Below are positions 11,774 to 23,424 of a stretch of 64,000 nt of DNA, piece after piece. The notes under the pieces were generated by a model, which was not told where the DNA came from, did not search any database, and saw nothing but the letters and a program-made list of their open reading frames with translations. The translations under genes were made by a program, and so were the position numbers. The DNA lies in NCBI GenBank assembly GCA_964030785.1, contig OZ034968.1, forward strand, positions 48,259,230 to 48,323,229. The letters are read 5' to 3'. The stretch's first letter is position 1, and every line of letters begins with the position of its first letter. Origin of the DNA: Siderastrea siderea (taxonomy: Eukaryota; Cnidaria; Anthozoa; Scleractinia; Rhizangiidae).

Positions 11774-12697
11774 CTATTTCGAGCTAAATTTCAAATGTTT
11801 CTGAGTCTTCTTCTTCTTCTTGGCATTGGTAGCGGCCTTTTTACAACCCACAGCGGGTAGGTAACACCAAAGGCAGGGAATGAACAAAGACAGAATGGCA
11901 AGACAGCCCCATCGAGGCGCGCACGAGCTTACAGGTCCCGCGCACGAGCAGGGTTCATCAGCGGCCAGCTGGCCTTCATCATAAGTGTCTTTCGTACAGT
12001 GATAAAAAATTCCTTTTACGCAACACATACAACTGGCATAGTCTATGAGCTCGTCTGCCTCCACGCCACACAGGAGGGGCTCCTGCTTCTCGTTTGTCCA
12101 TTGAGAACAGGAGTCTCGCTCACTTTTTAACGTACTAGTGTCCACAAGTCTTGTTGTAGGCCGTGATGTGGGAGAGCTGGGCTGACTCTCCACCAAACAA
12201 GCTTTAGTCTTTGAATAATAACAATCCGTACACAGTCTCCGTTCGAAGCTTGAAACTTTTCCCAGGCTATGCTTAGAACTTAGTTCCCCGGGTTGTGTCC
12301 GTAGAGTAGTTAGTTTTATAGGAGGCGCTTTAGCAAGCGGTGAAAGTTCACAGTATTCATCAGCATCGTCTGCGCTGTCAGAACTGTTTGAAAATTTTGT
12401 CTTTGTTGTGGTGGGTGTTCTGTGACTCGCGATCGTCGGTTTTCTCGCACAATCTGCTACTTTAACGGGCGCTCTTTTCTGAATATTATGTCGTCGTAGT
12501 TGTTTGTACACTTTGGGGTCGATAACTTTAAAACTCGACCCATGTCCAATCACGAATGGGTAGTAATCGTCCGCATCGCTTTCCTCTGTAATGGCTGTAG
12601 GAAAATTCGACGTTAAACGTGGAAATTTCTCGACGAAAGTGAAGTGATCCCTGCCGTTCGTTCCATGCATAATGTTGCTCAACCCTTGGTGTTTCAT
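11774..12697 (-). CDS. SPRY: Sprouty-domain protein (RTK/Ras-MAPK antagonist)
   Basis: This is a single-exon 307-residue protein, about the usual Sprouty length. The C-terminal half carries the Sprouty cysteine-rich signature: DYASCMCCVKGIFYHC (219-234), EPCSCAGP (249-255), PRWGCLAILSLFIPCLWCYL (261-280) and PAVGC (281-285). Sprouty proteins are membrane-associated feedback inhibitors of receptor tyrosine kinase signalling through Ras-MAPK, classically FGF signalling. The N-terminal half is Ser/Thr-rich and acidic, with SDADDYYPF (about 40-48) and DADEYCELSP (111-120); the second loosely resembles the regulatory Tyr region of Sprouty but is not an exact Cbl-binding motif. Oddities: after GC at 285 the protein ends in a lysine-rich tail instead of the usual further cysteines, and the first part of the cysteine-rich domain (LCTDC at about 155-159) is sparse. 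The upstream in-frame stop is 25 codons before the ATG, so an added 5' exon is possible. Sprouty is favoured over Spred because of CVKGIFYHC and CLWCYLPA. Confidence 0.88.
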   Translation of the reverse strand: MKHQGLSNIMHGTNGRDHFTFVEKFPRLTSNFPTAITEESDADDYYPFVIGHGSSFKVIDPKVYKQLRRHNIQKRAPVKVADCARKPTIASHRTPTTTKTKFSNSSDSADDADEYCELSPLAKAPPIKLTTLRTQPGELSSKHSLGKVSSFERRLCTDCYYSKTKACLVESQPSSPTSRPTTRLVDTSTLKSERDSCSQWTNEKQEPLLCGVEADELIDYASCMCCVKGIFYHCTKDTYDEGQLAADEPCSCAGPVSSCAPRWGCLAILSLFIPCLWCYLPAVGCKKAATNAKKKKKTQKHLKFSSK

Positions 12698-12729
12698 GAA
12701 GAACGAAGACTTGTAAGTCTTTGTGCGAT

Positions 12730-15700
12730 CAAACTTTTCTGGCCATACAGCAGTGTCGATGTGCTGTTACTCAATTCAAACTGAACGCGGGACCGGCCGC
12801 CGTGACTGTATTATAATGGGTTGGCCTTGCTTAGCTTGCGTGGCACTTCCGATTGCCAGCTTGGGAAATTTAATGTTTCCTTTTAGTAAAATCTGCCAAA
12901 AGTTCCAAAGCCACAGGGAAGTGATTTCCCGCGAATTTCCTATGAAATAGAGCAACGAGCGCAATAATACTTCGAACGGCAATCACCGCGCGATTAACAA
13001 TTCTGCCACTGCATGAATATTTTCTCTCAAAGTTAATATACTCGACGAGTTGAGAGCTAATGTCTTGATATGATCCTGGCTTTTTCTCCCACAGCTTTGA
13101 AGTTCAATTAATCCGCGGCTTCAACACGTCCGGTAACGTAATAAATTGACTTAGAGGAACCCTCTGATAAGAGAAAAACGCCGTATTTCACAACCCAAAC
13201 ACTTTGGTTCTCACCCCTTTGTATTCCGTTGTTTTGAGTAATTTATATTTAGCCGGAGTCGATTATTCTCTATTGTAATTCAAGCTTTAAAATCCCTCAA
13301 GTGATAAACTTGTTTTAGCGGAAATGATGGTATGCTATGGCGGGACTTAGTTCCGGTTGTACGAGTGACCGATTACCGACTGACGTAGGAACTGGATTCT
13401 CGCTCTCGAAAAAAGAATCACCCACAAGATTTGACAGTTATGAGCGACTGAAAAGCGACTGAGAAGATAATCAAGATATGAGCAGAAGAGTCAACGAGGC
13501 TGATCTTCGAGCGTTGGCGACCATAACAAAAGCTACACGGCCTCAAGTTTAATTTCCCGTTGTGAAAGAGTAAAATGCAAATGGTGCCCTACATAAACAC
13601 GACACAAAGGAAACCCACTCAAAACGGAAGTCCACACCCAGTTACTGATGACAAATGACAAGTGGCTTTTGAGCTTCTTGTGCGCTGTATCATCTCTCAT
13701 TGGTCGGCTTTGTCACGAACCACAAATCAACTTGATCACCCTTTGGGGAGGACGAGTTTTGGTTTTCTTCGACACGAATCCCTTGCGCTGTCAACCGTGT
13801 TCAATTTCGAGTAATGAATCAATAAAACGGAAAATGACTACAAATTAACTTTCGATCCGACAAAAGACAACATTTAAATGTTTTCTTTGCTGTTTTCCTT
13901 TTCAGGACTGCCCACGGCTTAATCAATCAACCTTTAAAATTTGTTTTTGTTTTTGTTCAATTTAGCTTCATCTAATTTTTCGGCCTATAATTCTTTTTCC
14001 AATTTTCGGGTCTCCAAATGTCACAATAAATGAAATCTGTGCATACATGCACTCGAGATGAGACAGTTACATGTGACAGGGTACTTCATAATTGTTTAGA
14101 TTACGGTTGATACGTCTTTTGTGAAAACTATCAAGGAAGACACTGTCAAGTGAAAATCAGAAACAATCGATTCGACTTGTGTAAAGCTGGTAAAGCTTTT
14201 AACTACTTTGATATTTTTAAATCCGTTTCCTGTCGATCAACAAAGGTCCACCTAAAGAAGTTACAATTTACAATTAGTGGCTTACAAAAAAAAGGGAATT
14301 ATAAGTTGCAGGAAAATATGGCAAGATAGAGGCGCCAAGATGGCTCGAAAGAGACCGGACATGTTTCTCGTATCATTTACTGTCATGGTCAGACATCACA
14401 AATTTTGCGAAAGAATTTGAGCGAAACTGATTAAAACAAGCTTGGCGAAAAGTTTTAATTTGGGAACAACATAGACTCCGGTAAAACTGACAAAATGTAT
14501 TTCGTGCATCTTTTTGAGTGTCCAATACTGAACTATTATCCCGAATGAAGTAGTGATAAGAAGTTTCCAGTTGGCTGATGATTTTTTCCTATACGTTTAG
14601 TCAACTTACCCGCATCATCGTTCATTAAGAAACTTACTGTGTTTGGAATAATAAAGATTCCCTTACACAATGTTATTGAATCCTGTTCCTTTAATATTGT
14701 TCTTACAATATAGTTGCCCACAGCGCTTCGCTCTCGGCACCTGTTTGTTTAGTAAAGGACTAATGTTGTGAGGGGAAAACACATTTTGACTTCATTTTTG
14801 GACGAAGCAAGTTAATCTAAACTTTTTTTGACGCAAATCCAGTGACTGAAAAACAAACACGGTAGAGTAGTCTTGGCGATATCTTGTGAATGACATCCTC
14901 AATCGAAAACAAAACAATAACCGCTCCAAACTAAACAAGAAATTTACATAAAGATAATTTTAGTTCGGTCTAGTCAACCGTTATCGCTTGAAAACACTGC
15001 GATGGAAAGGCCGAAGGCGCTAAAAAAAAAACCGGAAAAGTAAAGTAAAGAGTAAAGAGTAAGAGTAAAGAGCTGAGTAATTTAAAATAAAAGATTTTTG
15101 TCCACAAAACGTATTTGTATCTAGAAAATAAATAGGCTACCCAATTATTAGTTATGAACTTTTATTCATGCCGCGGTATTAAATACATTGCCACAATGCG
15201 TATATTAACAACCTTAGTGACTGAACTTGGAGTCAAAAACACTGATTTTGAAATACCAACACTGGTCACCAACTACTGCGAATATGCCACTGAGCTTCAA
15301 AAAAATATGTGTGTGCACAATTCACCACAAAAATCAGGCAAAAATTCCTCATTTCACGAGGTTGAAACGAAGAAAGACATAGTTATCAAAATTCAACATA
15401 TCCGTTTGTTAAAGCGCTAGCTCAGTTTTAATATTTTCCGCGGGAAACAGTGAAGAACAAAACAGGTTCCATCAGAATTCACACAAACTGAATTTTTCAA
15501 AGCGAAAGTTTACCAAGTAGAACCGGAGAGCACATCAAATAAACTACTTAATCCCAAATACCTGAAACTACAGAAATACCTAAACACCGAAACTGATAGT
15601 TTCCAGGGTTTTCACTCCAAGTAAAATATCTTTCAAAAAATATCTTTGACAAGAGTGTCTTCTAGAATTGTGGAGGAAAGACAGACCAAATCCGGAATCA

Positions 15701-16480
15701 TCAGTTGCACATAGGAATTTAAACCCTTCCAAGTGAAACACGACAGGGATGTAATGGTATAATGAAGATCTTCGTTCAATCATCGCTTAGTTATTATCAC
15801 TCGCAGAAAGATTGAACCGTAAAACAAAACGTTTCTTTCCTTATCAATAACGCAGGAGTTCTAGATTCGTGAACCCCTCCCCCCCCCCCCCCCCCCCACA
15901 CACACACAACACTGCTTGCTTGTTTCTCTGTAGAAGAGCATTAACACCTGTGCCTGAGAAAAGAGCAGTGACGCGATTTGACGAAAAACCATTTTTTTTG
16001 TGCTTAAAAAAGTATGGCTGTTTTTACGAATCAAGACTTTGATAATTTAGGGGTATCTCTGCTGATCATTCTACCCAACACCCCTCTAACAAGTTTTGAC
16101 ATAAAGCTACCGTAACACGAAAATTTTACACAAAAATTCATACCTATACATAAGACCCGCCTACGGTGCTCAGCTCTGTCGGGAAGCCAGTGCTAATAAC
16201 TTTTATTGACTGTCTAAATTTCAACTCAGGAAAAATGAGCTGAAGGAAAGATGAACCGAACGACACTGGGGCCGAGTGTTGTTGGTCAATTTAAATGGTT
16301 TCCTCTGATGAACCCTTCGCGCACCAAAAGTGGTCAATATGTAATTCACTCTCCTGTGAAAATCAATCCACAACAAAACATACAGGTCATGCGAATGATC
16401 ACCAAACTAATTTTGATATTTACAACTTCTCACACTTATAACTATGAGAAGTGCTTGAAGGCTAGTAAGGAGAATGTGTG
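12730..16480. other. Intergenic, no gene seen
   Basis: This includes the presumed promoter side of the Sprouty gene. No exon or repeat family is recognised. A poly-C/CA tract lies near 15,873-15,905. The open frames here lack recognisable motifs. Confidence 0.45.
15873..15908. repeat. Poly-C tract followed by (CA)n
   Basis: A run of C broken by one T, then CACACACACA. It is a simple repeat, and its length may be unreliable because such tracts slip in sequencing. Confidence 0.9.
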
Positions 16481-16491
16481 TGTTGGGGCTT

Positions 16492-16958
16492 CCCGGGGGG
16501 GGGGTACCCCCGTCAATTTAGTATAGGTGTGTGCCGCCAAGGTTCTCAAACCCTGACCCTATTTAAGGGTGGAAAATCGAGAATTAATACCCTTTTAAAG
16601 GCCTAAAACCAAGAAATGGCACCCTATTTAAGGGAAAAAAGATAACTTATAATTGGGTAACTGATATGTCGTTTTATTTCTTTTCCGCTGTACACGGACG
16701 TTTAAAATCGCTTTGTTAAACTTTATAACGTGTATTCGGGCGTGCAGTACAGTTTTAACAGACCATATCTTTTTCGTTTTGCGCGCTGAGGTGGTTACTG
16801 CAATTTAGTGACCCTATCTAAGGGACATCTAAGGATCACAATACCAAAACATACCAAAAAGGATACCCTATTTAAGGACTGAGCACCTCAAAAACCCTAC
16901 CCTATCGGGCGGCACATACCTATATAGCGTATATAAGGGAGTACCCCCCCCCCCCGGG
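16492..16958. mobile_element. 467-bp TIR element, 8-bp target duplication (hAT-like)
   Basis: The termini are inverted: left begins CCCGGGGGG...GTACCCCC and the right end is the inverse GTACCCCC...CCCGGG. Both termini then show related GTATAGGTGTGTGCCGCC / GGCGGCACATACCTATAT segments. The identical 8-mer TGGGGCTT flanks both sides (16,484-16,491 and 16,959-16,966), the duplication length of hAT elements. Inside are several ACCCTATTTAAGGG-type palindromic motifs. No transposase is encoded, so it is non-autonomous. Confidence 0.82.
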
Positions 16959-16969
16959 TGGGGCTTAAA

Positions 16970-19900
16970 GGGTTAAAATTAGAACCAAGCATCTTACACG
17001 CTGTATATGCAAGGAAAAGGCGGTTAACGATAACTGAATAGCTCGATAAGTTAGGTTTCTGATACAGAGGAAACCCGCAGTGAATATATAACCCTTCCTT
17101 CCCCACTCCGGCAAGAAGAGAGTTTCGCGGCCATATACAAATCTCGGTGTTAGATTCTCGTAAGGAATTAATATCCGTTTCACCTAAGCGTTCTTCTAGA
17201 GCACAAAGTGACAACCACTGCAAACACCACAAAGAGATTGACTGTTTCCAGTGTCGGTCTTTGGACACGGGAAAGAATTATTACAGTACACCTTACGGTA
17301 ACACCTTACGGTAACGTGTTTTTTACTGGTAGAACGATTCGTGATAAAAGACACCTTTTCCCGAACATTTCGAATTGTAATTATCATACTGACTTGGCGG
17401 TTTCCGCGGTTAGAAATGTGGTAGTAAGATCTTTTAGAGAAGTGGGAATGCGGAAATGAAACTATATAACGTCAAGTAAACAAAGACCAGTTAATATTGA
17501 TTCTAATGCACAATCAGCACGACTCTGTATTTTATTGTAGATAAGTTCAGTGTATTTTGGCTCAAGTAAGAGGTGAAAACGACTTTTTAAAGAGAACGAA
17601 TAGTGATGACAATGTAAGAAAATCCTGTTCGTCTCAGAGCAATATTTTAGAAGGACTCGTTACGTTAGTTAATCGCTGACCCAATAGCCAACCAACTTGA
17701 ACTCGTTGCGAGCCATCTTCGGTTTTGAATAGAAAGATTCTAGTTTGGAACTAAGAAACAACGTCTTCGCGTTTAAAATTGCGAATTGTAATAAACGTGA
17801 GCGAAAAAGGTCGGCAAAGGACGTCATCTGAGAGCGACAAGTAATAAGAAATTTGTTTTGGTTGAACGCGTAAATAACCAGTTTCCTACATCTCAACAAA
17901 CCAAACTATTTAACACTTGACTGTTGTCCGTTACTGTTTATAGCACCGTCATGTTTTTGTAAGACACATAAAGAAAGGGAAGTCACGTATCATAACGACT
18001 TTTGAATTTTCATCCATGCGGGTGGCACAAGTTCCTTCGAGGCTGGTACTGACATGAATACGTGCGTGTGCCAAATGACGCACCACGCTGCCTCTCACTA
18101 CACGCGTGCGTTTCTACATGCGTGCTCTGAGTAAGGGCTAAAGTTTAATACTATCCGTAATTAACTAAGCAAGTTTTCCTTAGGAAGGTGTAAACTAAAA
18201 TGTTTTCACTGGTGTCACAAAAATGAGATGATGATGATGTTGTTAATGATAACTTAATCATAAAAAATATGCATTTTTATTTACAACTTAACAACAACAA
18301 CAACAACAATAACAATAATAATACAAAAAGAAAGACACCACCCCAATAGGTACCAAACACGTATATGCGATGGCCTTACATTATCATTCTTACACTACCA
18401 GGGAAAATGAACAGTGTAAAATGAAATGAAATGACCGCTAAAATTCAGACGCTGCAGTTTATCGGGCTCACGCTAGAGAAGCTGTGTAAAAAACTTTAAG
18501 CATGATAACATCTAGTTTCTCTTTAGCAGAAAAAACATCCGCTAGGGGACACAGGTTGATGCACTTATAAACTCTCCCAACTGACATAAAAATGAATGGA
18601 ATCAGTCAGGACTGAGAACGTATGTTTTCTGCTAAGACACAGTAATTGTACGTACTTGAGAAACAACAAAAGACTAAGTTTGGTCTGTTCAAAGAATGTT
18701 TGTCTGCAACAAGACTCCCTGTCACATTTTCCTTACCACTGGTCTAGTCCTTTCTCATCCTCCTATTCATAGTGAAACCACCAAGTCTTACCTCACCACT
18801 AGAGGCACCTGCATCACCATGCCTTATCCCACCCCTTCAGGTCGATCTTCACCACGCCTCACCCCACCCCCTTGAGGTCACCATATCACCCTGGTCACTG
18901 TAGTTGTAACATAGGTTGTGAGGTTATCGAAGTTTCTAACCAAGAGAGGATTGCAACACGTACCCTTCGAGTTAATCTTTTGGCTGCATTAATCGAAAGG
19001 AAGTAATTTACCCAAAGCCGAGCACACACAGCAAACACAAGGCGTGCGTATGACTCGTGTCACTTCATCAACATTTGGTCACCGAAAAATAAAATACCGT
19101 TCACTAACGTCCACGTAATTTGTACAACACTATTGATTCTCATAATAAATAATGAACCTTTTTTCTCTGAAAAAAGAACTGACGCAAACGTAATTGTTGT
19201 CATGTCATAAATGATGCAGCTTTTTCAAAATCGATATACTTCTCATGATATTTTTGGGTTGTAACAAGAAAATAAAACGACTCTTGCATCTATCACGCCC
19301 TTGACGCTACTATCTGAAGTCAAAATAGGTCCCACACAGCATTTAAACTTCTGAACAACACCTAATGTTCTGAAAATCTGTTATCGTATTATTATTACAG
19401 CCAACCACTACACAATAAAACAAAACGAACTAACTGACGTCATGTCGAACAAAAAGATCGCAAATTTACTGGAGCAGAGAGCTTTTGATAAAAATGCCAG
19501 CGATTGCACGTATGCTCATATAGCATGGCGTTCTCAAAACAAAATATTTCCGTCACGGTTTGAGTTTACGTCAGAAGCGTGGGTGATCTCACGTGAAACG
19601 GGGACATTTTTTAGTGAATAAGAAGTTAGTTAATGCAATACATGACAAAGCAAGTCCTTCGTGGTTAAAAAAAAAAACATTTGAAGTTCGTGCAAAACGG
19701 GAAAAATAAAACGTCAAAGATAAAGAACGGCGCGCTATTACTGCAGACTTCCGTTATTCGGTGATTCAGCAGACCAAAGTTTCCGTGTCCAATTCCCTAT
19801 TTTGAGCGCGAAATTTCCACAAGAACCACAAAAAATAATGACTTCGACGAGTCTAGAAAATATTTATCGGTAAACGACAACCATTTTCTGGGTTCCGGTT

Positions 19901-20265
19901 TATGAAACATAGGATCTGTTGCGCACAGACGTCAGCCTAACAATCGGCTGATTTCTAATCTGTAATTATTCGGATTTTTAACCACAATTACGTCACAATA
20001 AACGTGAGTGTTACGGTGACTGAAGCGTTACTAGTCACGCGTAAGAAACGCCACGCGATCAACAACAGGAGGATCAAAAACAGGCGCTCTAACAGGAGGG
20101 CGGAGAATACTTCTCTCGTGTGGATAACTTATATTCCCCCTACGGGGATGGGGTACTGCTCCCCACAGTATTTACGAAAGCACCTCCTCAACTGTTAGAT
20201 CTATGCAAATAGTGTACTCGTTTGGTATAAATTGGTTGCCCTTATCGCATTGTTCCCTCTCTGCG
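16970..20265. other. Intergenic, no gene seen
   Basis: No supported coding sequence. There is a direct duplication of ACACCTTACGGTA near 17,288-17,315, and simple (AAC)n/(AAT)n repeats at about 18,287-18,322. Confidence 0.45.
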
Positions 20266-20268
20266 TTA

Positions 20269-20484
20269 AGGGACGAACCATTAGAAAAGTTATAGGGAAT
20301 TTTCGAACTGCACGAATTTTTTTTCGTTAACGTTTCCCTTGCAGGAATATTTTTTCCGTATGCAAGAAAATTTTTCCTGGGCTACTCGCTGTGCATGAGT
20401 TTTTTTTCTCTCACTTTTCCCTTGCATGAGTTTTTTTAGTACCTCGCCCGCCCCACCCCCATAACTTTTCTAATGGTCCATACC
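20269..20484. mobile_element. ~215-bp TIR element
   Basis: The ends are inverted: CCATTAGAAAAGTTAT on the left (near 20,279) and ATAACTTTTCTAATGG on the right (20,461-20,476), with GGAC/GTCC just outside. The interior contains repeated CCCTTGCA-type and poly-T segments. Target duplication is unclear. No coding capacity. Confidence 0.65.
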
Positions 20485-20489
20485 TAAAT

Positions 20490-21230
20490 CGGACGTAAGT
20501 CTTTGGCTTGGCGCCCCTCCCTCCTCCCCGCAGCGATAAATCATGTTTTTATATTCTGCGCTCCCGCTTCTTTTCACCTCCGGGCTTGTTCCTTCCCATA
20601 ACTTATTCTAGCCTGGGGTGTTTAGGAGTGAGGGCCCCAGTGGGAACTTCTGTGGATCACTTAAAAATCGCACGATAGACCGAAGTCCTCCAGAGAAATG
20701 CCACATGGGCCTTTCCTTGAATGAAGACACAAGGAAATCAAAGAAATTATCAAATCCATCTAATTTTAAAAATAGGTTTTATAGTTTAACATTGAACAAA
20801 ACGAACGATAAATGTAAACATCATGGCAAAACAAGTCACTAGTTATAGGCCACATTTACGAGACTTTTCCTCACCTGTGCGACTTCATTGGTGCCACCAC
20901 ACTTATATTATTCACAATGGTAAACTACATTCCAAGCCAATACTCCTTGCTGACTTCGCTGAAAAAAAAAACCCTGCTTCAATACAGACGCATAAAATCT
21001 GTTTTCTTTAAAGGCATTAACAAAGGTACATGACATTTGATGAAACGGCTGGTTGCTACGTGTAGTTGTTTTGTATTAATGGGATTAATGCCTCGAAAAG
21101 ATTACATATGCACACACACAAAAGCTGTATTGCACGAATGGCATGACATACTTCGCTGTATTCTATCTTAGTTGTATTTTAATTTCGTTGGGTTAAAAAA
21201 AATTACACTGCTATCGTGTGTAAATGGTTT
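20490..21230. other. Intergenic, no gene seen
   Basis: Short open frames at 20,618-20,842 and 20,823-21,011 have no recognisable domain and no splice context. I do not support them as genes. Confidence 0.4.
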
Positions 21231-21449
21231 CACCTCACATTGCAGAGGGCAAAACATTTATTTACTTTATTTATTTATGTTTATTTAAATCCAATAAATA
21301 TTTAGGGACATCTAATTAGCTAACGCTACTTTAAATAGAGCCCTAACCGAAGGTAAAGCAATAATAGACACAAATGTCACATAACACATCTAACGTAAAT
21401 AACATACTAGGTACATCTACACATCAATGAATTAGCAGAAATTGGTGCT

Positions 21450-22040
21450 TGAGATGGCGCTTAGCTTTGGACTTGAAATCTGTCAGTTCTTCAACAGTCT
21501 ATATATTATGTAGGAGGATATTGAATGTGCATTCACTGTTGTATCTGAAGCTACCCTGGTACTGGCAAGAGGCAGACACTACAGGTCACGGTGTCTTGTG
21601 TCACAGGTATGAGGAAGTCAAAAGACGTAAAAACTTTAGCATGCATTTGAGATAATCTTAATGCACCTCCAGATTAGGTGAGCTGAATACTGCATGTAAC
21701 TCACTGGTCTCTACAGGTCGCCAATCAGTGATGAACCATGGAAACCACTCCACAGCTGTCACAAAATTGTGGTATTTACTATTATGGCAGAATTGTGGTA
21801 GTGTAAAGTGTTAGTCAAGTTGATTTAGCTACATGTAGGGCTTCACACACTTGCTGTAACATTCCTAATCTAGAGATTTTTCTGCCTATGTACTCTAAAT
21901 GATCTTTCCAAGATAAAGTCTGGTACACGAGTACCCCAAGATACTTGAGAATGACTACCTGTCTGAAGTGGTATCATTAATGTTGACTTTACCAAGTCTC
22001 TGATGTTTACCTACCATAATAACTTTAGCATGGAGTGCGC
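21450..22040 (-). pseudogene. Decayed LINE reverse transcriptase, C-terminal part
   Basis: Translated on the minus strand with frame breaks, 21,840-22,035 gives a KHQRLGKVNINDTTSDR-like stretch, then a SILGYSCTRLYLGK-like stretch corresponding to the KYLGV..D..L.W..H region just after the catalytic core of LINE reverse transcriptases. Further 3', 21,500-21,620 yields an RHRDL...LPLASTRVASDTTV-like stretch typical of the RT C-terminus. Stops and frameshifts are frequent, so this is a dead fragment. Family (Jockey, CR1 or RTE) is not resolved. Confidence 0.5.
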
Positions 22041-22534
22041 AGATGGTTTAAACAATGCGTTTATTACACATACCTAATTATTCTTTATTCTTAACATAAT
22101 TGCTAAAAATGTTTTTCAAAATGTGGTAATATTTTTACATGTGAAATGTGTTAAATTACAGAAAGATGCCAACGGAAACACGAGGAAGTTTAAGGACACC
22201 ACAGTATCCCTTTAAAAACACCAGACAATTCTAACAAATGATTTAAAGCAGAAAATGAAAAATAACTTGTGCTATATTTTAACGCTACACGCGACACTTA
22301 AATACATAAAAAGACATTTGAAGCACACAGAAGGCAAACAAGGTGAAAACAGAAATCATTGCAATAATTGCATGCATATCCATGAGTAACTCAGCTGCTT
22401 AACAGTTAAAAAACTCTTGCATAGCTCATCATATTTGAATGCAAGACATACAGTGTACAGTTACAGGTCTCTTATGCAAGGCACTTATCCTGTGGAATAA
22501 ACACTTACATGTAACAGCAAATTATGCCACTTAA

Positions 22535-22715
22535 TAGTAATATATAGATTTAGCCAAGCCCAAAAGCAGAGCTCCCCCCTTTTTTGCTGGTACTTATTAA
22601 TTTGTGAACATACTCTCATTCAAGTCATTAAAGAAAAAAAATCATGTCCCCACTGATTATTGAACCTGGCTCACCAGCATCGCAGACCGGCATGATTCCA
22701 CTAGGCCACGAATGC
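22535..22715 (-). repeat. tRNA-like head and tail, SINE-like, copy 1
   Basis: On the minus strand, TGGCCTAGTGG (22,708-22,698) fits an RNA polymerase III A box and GGTTCAATAAT (22,667-22,657) a B box, about 40 bases apart as in tRNAs. A T-run follows, then a conserved tail GCTCTGCTTTTGGGCTTGGC. The cousin at 41,748-41,930 has the same order, with GAGCCGGATTCGGCTC at the B-box position. It may be a SINE or a tRNA-derived piece captured by the composite repeat. Confidence 0.5.
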
Positions 22716-23420
22716 TGACACTACTTGAAGAAGTTAATTTTACTACTTATCTCTTTTCCCGTGACGAGATGCCTATCGACATGAACATGCTGGTGTTTTT
22801 CCTGGAAAAATGTGTTTGGACTGCTCCAAAAACCATGGTTGTGGAGAGAAAAAACCAGAAGGCACTAGCTCTGCTATATTTGGCATCGGGACCACTGGGA
22901 AATGCTGCGAACAGAAGCGTTGTGCTGACTGAGTTCACAGCAGAACCACCAACAAAGATAAAGTCCTCGAAGGCAAATTTAGTAACTTGAACTTTTCGTC
23001 TTCCACCAAAAAGACAGCTGAGTTGTCTTTTGAACTTTTTCTTTCCATTTATAGATATTTGATATTTTTTCTCGAGTTCTAAAATTCACTTCTGTCGAAC
23101 TGAATTGCTAAATTGCTAAACAAGCTAAGCTTTTAAAAAACTTCTTTTTCAAAAGTGACGGTGGTCATGCGATTTCCCACCAAGAAAAATGCCGGTTGCC
23201 CACAAGCACCACGGGATTTTCCACCAAGAAAAGATGGCATTCTCCACCCCCTGTCGGGTTGCCTTAGGAATCCTTCCCCCTTCCCCAGAGTCTGCACGGG
23301 GGCACGTGTGCTGACATCACAACCAAATTTTCTTGCATTGATAGGTTACCGAAATTTCCTTGGCAATGGTGCTCCACTGGCGTCCTATGTGCACTGGCTC
23401 CACTATCAGTCAACAAGATA
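22535..23420. repeat. Composite repeat, copy 1 (related to 41,745-44,340)
   Basis: This shares long stretches with 41,745-42,290 (AGATTTAGCCAAGCC, GCACTAGCTCTGCTATATTT, CTTCCACCAAAAAGACA) and, beyond a diverged middle, with 44,225-44,330 (GATAGGTTACCGAAATTTCC against GACAGGTTACCAAACTTCC). The second copy carries a 1.75 kb palindrome in its middle; this one does not. The open frames at 22,712-22,990 and 41,930-42,187 translate to similar peptides, but I recognise no family. Confidence 0.7.
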
Positions 23421-23424
23421 TCAA

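Noticed and set aside
22712..22990. Homologous frames here and at 41,930-42,187
   Set aside because: The peptide similarity reflects repeat homology. The second copy shows many substitutions including changed charged residues, and I see no protein family.
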